NCBI GenBank assembly: GCA_019279435.1
Contig: JAAALK010000283.1
Location: 7,440,001 to 7,504,000 of the forward strand
DNA length: 64,000 nt
Direction: 5' to 3'
Origin: Zizania palustris
Lineage: Eukaryota; Streptophyta; Magnoliopsida; Poales; Poaceae
The notes under the pieces are model-generated. The model made no database searches. It was given only the letters and a program-made list of their open reading frames with translations, and was not told where the DNA came from. Positions within the stretch are counted from its first letter, which is position 1, and the number at the start of each line of letters is the position of its first letter. Position numbers and translations under genes: made by a program. Below are positions 57,531-64,000 of this stretch, one piece after another.

Positions 57531-59369
57531 AAGCGGAGGTCCTGCGAAGCCTTGCAGAGGACGAGCCGCTGGGAGGAGATGCTTCCGGGAAATGCATAAC
57601 TGATCGAAGGCTTGTACAAATATGATATCTGCCGAGCTACCTACGTCAATTAGCACCCTTCGGACTTCAGTCCCTGCAATATCAGCAGTAATAACCAATG
57701 GATCTGCATGCGGGAACTTGATACCAGCTGCATCCTCCGCAGAGAAAGATATTGGAACATGAGACCACTCCGGCATTGCAGCTGCAGATGACAAAGTCCC
57801 AATGTGGCCTACTTCTCGAACGTACTCTCTTCGCTGTCTCTTGGACATGCTTCCGAGGGTACCTCCTCCGGAGATAGGGAGAACTACTCTCTTCCCTCTA
57901 TCTTGCCCTTCCTCTTGCTTCGGAGGTGGCATAACATTGGCCACCGGAGGGTGCCTTGCAGCATCAAAATTTTCTATCCGCGCCACAGCCTGGACCGGCT
58001 CCAGGCGCACTGCTGCTGCTGGACTTCGGTCGGTACTACCTCGACCCGAAGTTCTCTCCAAGTATTCTCCCCGAAGGGTAAGAATAGCCTTGCAGGTGTC
58101 AGTTGCATGGCTTCGATTCTCTCCATGAATACAGCAAAAAAGGGTCTGGCCCTTGCCAGCCGTTTTCCCTGGCGGCCTCCAGCCGCTGGACTTGTTCCCC
58201 GCAGACTGTGGAGCTCTTGGTGCAAACTTCTGTGGGGGTGCAATGTTTAAGACTTCAGAGCGAGGGTGCTTTTGCCCTCTTCTTCTATCATGTTGCACTT
58301 CGAAGACTGGTTCTTGCGGCTGTGCCGAAGTCTTCAACTCTGCTTTAACTTCCGTCAATACTGTCGAAGTAGCAGTAGTCCTCCGAAGCCAACCTTCTTC
58401 TGACCTTGAGTACTCCTCGAAGTACGACATCAGCTGTGACACTGTGGTGATGCTCTTCCGATGCAGTTTATCCAGAAGGCCTTTATGACTGACGCCTTCC
58501 CGAGCCGCATCAACCACCGAGGATGTGGACAGCCCCCGAATTTGCGACTTCGTGTGAGCGAAGCGCTTGAAGTACTGCCTCAATGTTTCTCCGGGGAGCT
58601 GTTTCACTTGGAAAAGGCTTCCTGTTGACATGGGGGGTACGAAGGTGCCCTGAAAGTTACTTATAAACTTCCTCTTCAACTGTAACCACGAAATGATTGA
58701 TCCTGGCTTTAAAGACCAGAACCATCTCAACGCCACTCCTTGAAGAGCTAATGGGAAGCACTTCGCCATAGTCTCTCTGTCTCCGCCGCTAGCCTCAATC
58801 GCTAGGGCATAAGAACGTGCAAACTCACTGGGATCTTCGTCTCCGGCATACTTGCAGAGCTTCGAAGTTTTGAACTTCGGATCGAAGCGAACCTTCTGAA
58901 GCTCAGGATGCAACGGAGATTCATTGTCGTAAGAGGCGTTCTCCGGGGCTTCGGGATAACCAAGATCGTCGTCTTCGGGCACTTCGGGGATAGCTGGGGT
59001 GGCTTGAGAGCGAAGCCTGTTCGCAGCCTCTTGTCGCCACCTCGCTACCTCAGCTTGAAGATTGGCCATTTGAGTGGCCATGTCTCCAAGGCTATCTTCA
59101 TCTCCTCCGGAAGGACCTTCCGGGTCTTGAGAACTAGTATGATCAGTTCGAATCGGAATGGAGGGTGGCAGAGTGGCTCCGGGCGGTCGAAGTATGGAAG
59201 GGGTTGGTGGAGAGGTTTCGTATCCTCGAGGGATAGAAGCCCCTTGCGGAGTTTGAGGTGGAGGGATAGTCGAAGACCCTCCGACTTCGACTGTGTCGAA
59301 GGGTATCTCTCCGGAGATCCGAGAGGACCTCCGAGTGGGATTGCGACGTGCGCTCCGCTTAGGAGGCAT
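57513..59369 (-). CDS. gag: Gag and start of protease of Tat element D (618 aa)
   Basis: ATG at 59367-59369, about 60 bases after the PBS. Basic N-terminus (MPPKRSARRNPTRRSSR), Pro/Ser-rich linker, short coiled coil near residue 100, gag core about 165-330 (FPLALQGVALRWFWSL, LPGETLRQYFKRF), and a CCIHG...H...C-like motif near residue 420 in place of a standard knuckle. Residues 565-600 contain the protease active site as IDVGSSADIIF, the form usual for Tat elements with D-x-G-S. The frame ends in a TAG at 57513 just where homology passes into the pol frame, so one base seems lost. Confidence 0.9.
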   Translation of the reverse strand: MPPKRSARRNPTRRSSRISGEIPFDTVEVGGSSTIPPPQTPQGASIPRGYETSPPTPSILRPPGATLPPSIPIRTDHTSSQDPEGPSGGDEDSLGDMATQMANLQAEVARWRQEAANRLRSQATPAIPEVPEDDDLGYPEAPENASYDNESPLHPELQKVRFDPKFKTSKLCKYAGDEDPSEFARSYALAIEASGGDRETMAKCFPLALQGVALRWFWSLKPGSIISWLQLKRKFISNFQGTFVPPMSTGSLFQVKQLPGETLRQYFKRFAHTKSQIRGLSTSSVVDAAREGVSHKGLLDKLHRKSITTVSQLMSYFEEYSRSEEGWLRRTTATSTVLTEVKAELKTSAQPQEPVFEVQHDRRRGQKHPRSEVLNIAPPQKFAPRAPQSAGNKSSGWRPPGKTAGKGQTLFCCIHGENRSHATDTCKAILTLRGEYLERTSGRGSTDRSPAAAVRLEPVQAVARIENFDAARHPPVANVMPPPKQEEGQDRGKRVVLPISGGGTLGSMSKRQRREYVREVGHIGTLSSAAAMPEWSHVPISFSAEDAAGIKFPHADPLVITADIAGTEVRRVLIDVGSSADIIFVQAFDQLCISRKHLLPAARPLQGFAGPPLDALAR

Positions 59370-59413
59370 GACGTAAGAAATTGGTAGAGAACGAAGTTTT
59401 TTGAACTAAGTTC

Positions 59414-59429
59414 CCCACGGACGGCGCCA
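59414..59429 (-). other. Primer-binding site of D
   Basis: Minus strand TGGCGCCGTCCGTGGG, two bases from the LTR; the first nine bases match the 3' end of tRNA-Asp type primers used by many Tat elements. Confidence 0.7.
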
Positions 59430-59431
59430 AC

Positions 59432-59927
59432 TGTTGGCGTAAAAGATTACGCTAACAGGTTTCTGTAGAAAAGAAACTAACAAACGAAGTGTTTGCGAAG
59501 CAAACTGTTCTAAGCCTCCGAAAGGATAATAGCTTAGAATAGTTCGAAAGTGTGTATTGAATCACTTGTAATCGGTCCCCTATTACAGGGTGAAATGGGG
59601 GGTATTTATAGGCTTAAACATTAAGGAAAAGACCTATTTACCCCTCTATTACAACCGACATTAAGGAAACTATTCGTTTTCCTTAATAGGGCTAAAATGG
59701 TAAAAGACTAATCTAATAAGATAGAAGATAAGTCTTCCATCTTAGCTGGCAGAAAAGATCCTGAAGGGCTTTGGTTCGAAGACATACTTCGAACCAGTGT
59801 CTGTCTTCGGGCTTCGAACCAGGTTCTGGGCATCTTCGAAGATGGTCTTCGGACAATCTTCGAACTGGTTGACTGTCTTCATGCTGCTTTGGCAATAACC
59901 CCGAAGATGAGATATTTTCCCCCAACA
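59432..59927 (-). repeat. Element D 5' LTR
   Basis: 496 bp. Minus-strand TATA at about 59604-59613 precedes gag by the expected distance. Confidence 0.93.
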
Positions 59928-60600
59928 GAACTGATCATCCCTCGAAACTCTCTCTCATTGACCTTGACGCCGCTCTCGTCCTTGTCCAGGCCCCCAGATG
60001 TGCCCATTGGGGTCATTTGAGGCTTCAACTCTCCACCAAAGTCAAACTTCTTCAACATATCTCTAGTGTACTTACACTGGTGGATGAAGGTGCCATCCTT
60101 GGTCTGCTTGATCTGGAGCCCTAAGAAGTACTTGAGCTCACCCATGAGGCTCATCTCAAACTCACTGTGCATCTGCTCAGAAAACTTGGACACAAGAGCA
60201 TTAGTAGTACCGCCAAAGATAATATCATCCACATAAATCTGAGCGACTAAGAAATCTGAAGCATCTCCGAGCAAGAAGAGAGTTTTATCCACAGAACCCA
60301 TCACAAAAGCCCTTCCCCAACAAAAACTGCTTCAACCGGTCATACCAAGCCCTGGGGGCTTGCTTAAGACCGTATAAAGCTTTCTGCAGCTTAAAAACAT
60401 GTCGAGGAAACTTGGGGTTTTCAAAACCGGGGGTCTGCCTAACATAAACCTCCTCCTCTATGTACCCGTTTAGAAAAGCACTCTTGATGACCATTTGAAA
60501 AAGCTTAAAACCCATCGAAGCGGCAAAAGCTAAGAGAATGCGAATGGACTCAAGACGGGTAACAGGGGCGAAAGTTTCTTCAAAATCAATACCTTCCTTC
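59928..60600 (-). pseudogene. pol: Copia RT N-terminal part of element C
   Basis: Minus strand: FKLFQMVIKSAFLNGY, PRAWYDRLKQFLLGKG, then YVDDIIFGGTTNALV (catalytic DD near 60225) and KQTKDGTFIHQCKY. A frameshift near 60300 splits it, and a TAG at about 60600 separates it from the linker block. It continues in frame into 35941-36143 when D is removed. Confidence 0.87.
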
Positions 60601-61640
60601 TAGCAAAAACCCTGGGCAACCAGTCGAGCTTTGTTGCGCACCACAACCCCATCTTCATCTTGCATGTTTTTGAACACCCACTTGGTGCCTATGGGGTTGC
60701 ATCCGGGTGGCAGCTCGACTAGTGTCCAAACCTGATTGGGGACAAAATTCTCAAGCTCTTCTTGCATAGCATTAATCCAATTAGAATCAGAAAGAGCATG
60801 AGAAATGTCTCTGGGCTCAAAATATGCAACAAAAGCAGATTCAGCAAACACAGCAAGAGAGTCAACAGAAGAACGCAAAGTTCTCTCAGTCAAATCACTG
60901 ATGATGAGCTCTGAGGGGTGATCATGCTGAACTACTCGGGATCCCTGGTGATCTAAAGTCACCTCACCGGAGTCAGCAGCTGGCACCTCTGAACTCGACT
61001 GAGGAGGCTCGATCGAAGTGGAATAAGTGATCAGAGGTCCACCCTCATCCTCAGTCGAAGTCTCAGAAGGTGTGGGTTCTGCAGGCTGTGCAGAAGGCCC
61101 ACCCTCTTCAGCAGCTGGAGTGTCATCATCTTCCTCGAAGATGGACTCTCCGAGCTCACCATCTCCAGAAGGCTCAAACGAAGGGTTCAAAGAAGGCAAT
61201 GACTCATCAAATGAAACCTCACAAGTCTCGACAAGTTGCTGGGAGTCGAGGTTCCAAACACGGAAGCCTCGAGAATGCAAAGCATAACCAAGAAAGACTC
61301 CATCCCAGCAACAGGACTCAAACTTGTCCAAATGCCCTCCCTTCTTGAGCACAAAGCACTTGCAGCCAAACGCTCGCAAGTGGCTCACCTTGGGCTATCT
61401 GCCAAACCACAACTCGTATGAAGTCTTACCTAGGTAAGCTCTAAGAAAAATACGGTTGGCCGGATAGCAAGCCGTGTTCATGGCTTCAGCCCAAAAACGC
61501 CTAGGAGTCCTGTGCTCATCGAGCATCGTCCTGGCCATCTCGACTAGCGTGCGGTTCTTTCGTTCCACAACGCCATTCTGTGGGGGAGTGTAAGGAGCAG
61601 AAAACTGGTGATCAAGACCCTGATTAGCAGATCAAAACTC
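60600..61640 (-). pseudogene. pol: Copia integrase tail and RT linker of element C
   Basis: Minus strand: PPQNGVVERKNRTLVEM (with the catalytic E, near 61570), FWAEAMNTACY, LWFGR then TAG (about 61393), SHLRAFGCKCFVLKKGGHLD, an acidic linker and ALSDSNWINAMQEELENF. The first two integrase acids are absent because an internal deletion near 61640 joins the pre-integrase region directly to the part around GLDHQFSAP. Confidence 0.82.
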
Positions 61641-62083
61641 AAATGACCTAACCTCCTATGCCACTTCCAGAGCTCAAAGGAGGATATAGCAATCAAATAG
61701 CAAGAAGGGCCAAAAGAACTAGAGAAGTCAATCCGAAAAACCTTACCGAACGGTAAGATCTGGCAAATCAAAGACCCTCTATAATCAAACACAGAAGAAC
61801 TGCCCTTCTTAAAATGAACCTCCAACCCATCCTCAAGAAGTTGCGAAATAGAAATCAAATTGAAGTTCAAATTTCCAACCAAAGCAACGTTCTTTAAAGA
61901 GAAATGGTCAGAGATACGAATTGAGCCAATACCATTTACCTTTCCTTGACCACTATTCCCGAAGGTGATGTATTCTTTGGAGCTCGGGGGAGAGAGATTG
62001 GAGAACCATCTGCGATGTCCTGTCATGTGGCGAGAGCATCCTGAGTACATGATCCAAACGTCCTCTAGTCCCCGATCCTGCAC
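61641..62083 (-). pseudogene. pol: Copia protease and pre-integrase region of element C, catalytic Asp lost
   Basis: Minus strand: VWIMYSGCSRHMTG, where B and Z have DSG, so the active-site Asp has become Tyr. Then FSLKNVALVGNLNFNLISIS, LLEDGLEVHFKKG and WKWHRRLGHLSFDLLI, after which the deletion follows. An otherwise long open stretch. Confidence 0.85.
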
Positions 62084-62385
62084 AATCAGTGGTTGTAAGG
62101 GGGAGCAAATGATCCGACACCAGGTTTAGCAAAAGAGCTAGACCAGTGTCGAGCCATCTGCTCAAAAGACGGAAAGCAGAAATCATCATAAGAGTTTGGA
62201 CCAACATGCGGCTCAAAGCGCGATCCTCGGTTCTGCCTAAAGCCTCAGCCACAAGGTCTATGACCGTAGCCAAAACGACCTGGAGCTCTGCCGGAACGAA
62301 CACCACCATCTAGAGCACGGGTATGAAAGTTGTCTCCTCTACCACCACCTATACGACGCGGCCTGTGATGAGGACATCACTTCAC
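62084..62385 (-). pseudogene. gag: Copia gag tail of element C, truncated
   Basis: Gly/Arg/Phe-rich reading in pieces (RGDNFHTRALDGGVRSGR, GPNSYDDFCFPSFEQMARH) that corresponds in place to the region after the second knuckle in B. The 5' half of gag, PBS and 5' LTR are missing; plus-strand gypsy K sequence starts near 62386. Confidence 0.6.
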
Positions 62386-62783
62386 ATGATACACACATGG
62401 AGCCACCACCTACAATTCAGTTAATAGGACAAATCACATGCGCCCGTGCCCGTCGCTTGAACCATGAGGTTAATTCTTTCCTTAGCAACTATGTCAATAT
62501 TTGTTTGGATGGGATGCTACTGAATACTAGTGATATTTTGTTGCTTAGGAACATGGGAAATGGAATAGAAGAATTGGAGTTCAAGACGGAGCCGCACGGA
62601 TGTTTGAAGTCAAGATTTTGCTGGTTCGGACTACATCGACCACCCTGCACCAAAATGGGCATAACTTCCTCATACGAAGTCCGATTGGCGCGTTCTTGGA
62701 CTTTTTGGAAAGCTGAGGAGAAGACGGATCTTTTGCCGTTGGTTTCGCATCATTTGGTGTCTCGAGTCGACCTATGTATTTAA
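62386..62783 (+). pseudogene. pol: Gypsy 'K' polyprotein C-terminal end
   Basis: Plus strand reads TCARARRLNHEVNSFLSNY and DILLLRNMGNGIEELE, resembling the far C-terminus of a common grass gypsy polyprotein (TRARARQLN...SFL...LLRN). The reading then continues to a stop at 62781-62783. Everything upstream is missing. The identity of the family beyond Ty3/gypsy is uncertain. Confidence 0.55.
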
Positions 62784-63273
62784 AACAGTCCTGCGTGACA
62801 GAACTGGGCCGTGTTGGCCATATTTTGAGTCTGTACGTCTTCTAGCCCACAGCCCAAGTCTGTTCCCCTTCCACAGGCCGCCGCCCTATATATTCTCACG
62901 CCAGCCACTTCTAGGGTTAGGTTTTGCTTTGTTGCATCTACACTGTTGTGTTTAGATCCCGCCTCTTGCGCCGGACCGATTGGCTGCCGCATTGGCGTTT
63001 GTGAAACCTCAACTTATCTTCGTTTGTCTGTGATTTGGCATTCGATTTGTATCCTTCCTGTTCTTGCTTGTGTTCTTGGGTTCGCTTGCAGGAATTAGCC
63101 TTCGTGGCGAGGTCAATCGCGTTCTGCGTGGTTGATAACCAATGGAGACAGTGGTGTAACGATTGCAAGGTTTTGATCCGCCGGACCGGAGCCTTGGATC
63201 GCCAACGTCGAGATTCTCCACCAACCCAAGTTTATCCTTTACCTAGCGGAAGATCGGGACCACTCCCCCATCA
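62600..63273 (+). repeat. LTR of gypsy K (left boundary uncertain)
   Basis: The right end CCCATCA at 63273 is fixed by the PBS that follows. A TATA-like CCCTATATATTC is at about 62882. The left end must lie between the pol tail and about 62815; no clear TG start with polypurine tract could be chosen. Confidence 0.55.
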
Positions 63274-63275
63274 GC

Positions 63276-63289
63276 TGGTATCAGAGCTC
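63276..63289 (+). other. Primer-binding site of K
   Basis: TGGTATCAGAGCTC, initiator Met-tRNA type, two bases after the LTR end. Confidence 0.8.
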
Positions 63290-64000
63290 AGGTTTCCCGT
63301 TAGGTAATCTCGATCTGCTTTTGTTTTTACCCAGAGTCCAGAAAACCGCACCAAAAAAATTCCCCACCGAGAACCCCTTTGTGCCTTGCGATTTTAATTT
63401 CAGTTTTAACTTTGTTGAGTTCGTGTTCTTGGTCGAGTCTTGTTGCTGGTTTAGTCATCCCTCTGTGTCGTTTGAGTAGTAGTTGTTCTTGAGTCTCAGA
63501 AAAAAATTCCCCACCGAAAACCCCCCCCTTCCGCAACCTTTCTTTGTTTTCCACATTCAGTCTTTGTGCCCCCCCTTCAGTAAAACAGGCATAACTTTTC
63601 GCTCGTTTGGCAGAAAAATCTGAAATTTTTTGAGCGTGTTCCTGACTCAATTTGGAGGGTCCCCTAACCGACAAATGTCGGTTAGCCCTCACCAAAATCG
63701 CCAAAAAAAATCGGGAAGATAAAGAAAAAAATTGGACAAAGTTTTTGCTCGCCGGACAGCGAACTTGTTTGAATTTTTGTGAGCCACATCCCACCTCAGT
63801 TGTAGGTGCCAATTTTTGTGGTTACTCCTCTGGTCATCCTTGTTTCAAAAAAAAAATAGAGTGAAAAAAAAAGGAGAGAAAAAAAAATATAAAAAAAAAG
63901 AGAAGCGGGCTGTTAGTTGCTTGTCCCAACTCTTGTCCGAACTCTTGTCCGAACTCCTGTCCGAACTCTTGTCCAATCTGAGGCAGTCTTTGGCTGTTTG
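63290..64000 (+). other. Leader of gypsy K, no gene before the window edge
   Basis: Two near-copies of AAAAAATTCCCCACCGA (about 63353 and 63505), a perfect 22-bp palindrome (63664-63685), an A-rich stretch (63846-63905) and a 12-bp tandem repeat (about 63924-63980). Gag would start beyond the window. Confidence 0.6.
63924..63980. repeat. 12-bp tandem repeat
   Basis: About five units of AACTCTTGTCCG with single-base changes. Confidence 0.85.

Larger units (their letters stand above)
36149..59927 (-). mobile_element. Element D: Tat-type Ty3/gypsy element, interrupted by E
   Basis: 496-bp LTRs at both ends, TSD GAACC (36144-36148, one base changed) and GAACT (59928-59932). Without E it is about 11.6 kb. 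Minus-strand order: PBS, gag, protease, RT, RNase H, second RNase H, integrase. A long 3' region then carries an antisense gene. The second RNase H, the TGGCGCCGT PBS and the antisense gene all fit the Tat lineage. Confidence 0.93.

Noticed and set aside
63035..63307. Plus-strand frame in the K LTR as a host gene exon
   Set aside because: It lies just before the PBS in what must be LTR sequence, and no domain is seen.
63924..63980. CRISPR-like array
   Set aside because: Direct 12-bp head-to-tail units without spacers in plant retroelement DNA; a simple tandem repeat.

Overview
The window looks like heterochromatic or intergenic DNA of a large-genome grass (Poaceae). Everything I can recognise is transposable element: Ty1/copia elements of the SIRE/Maximus (Opie/Ji-like) type, Ty3/gypsy chromoviruses of the Tekay/Del type, Ty3/gypsy elements of the Tat type, and one CACTA DNA-transposon end. 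I found no convincing host gene and no tRNA or rRNA gene; tRNA-like stretches are only primer-binding sites (PBS). Monocot origin is inferred from the element families and the very GC-rich leaders; I cannot name the species.

Layout. 1-3866: broken minus-strand copia sequence (gag-protease piece, LTR, 3' non-coding). 3867-6258: remnant of a Tat 3' region with its own gene start, interrupted at 4616 by a CACTA end. 6259-27878: copia 'A' fragment, LTR1 (7469-8907), full-length but dead copia 'B' (8908-15591) and its 5' LTR2 (15592-27878). LTR2 is split by F (17259-27469), a pol-less Tekay-related element with 3.8 kb LTRs and a GAACC target-site duplication (TSD). 27879-30376: fragments of a plus-strand gypsy pol, a Tat-type LTR and a plus-strand copia gag. 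30377-62385: minus-strand copia 'C', with its 3' LTR at 30377-32579. C is split by a solo LTR (34405-35935, TSD GCACC) and by the Tat element D (36149-59927, TSD GAACT/GAACC). D is in turn split by the Tekay element E (40668-52856, TSD TCGTT). 62386-64000: plus-strand gypsy 'K' (pol tail, LTR, PBS, leader).

Order of events from nesting: C is oldest; the solo LTR and D entered C; E entered D. B came before F. E is the youngest: its two 3.27 kb LTRs differ at only two places I could see, and its ORF0 and 1,492-aa gag-pol are open.

Most interesting points. (1) D carries a gene antisense to its own pol. It has its own TATA box, three introns that all splice in frame, a region resembling the 'putative gypsy type transposon' (Transposase_28) family and a long coiled coil; E interrupts its last exon. 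(2) E and pol-less F share an extra coiled-coil ORF0 between the PBS and gag. (3) F keeps ORF0 plus a mini-gag made by an in-frame internal deletion, and its leader contains a second 3'UTR/PPT/LTR-start fragment. (4) Two places show LTR-PBS arrangements that imply tandem, LTR-sharing elements.
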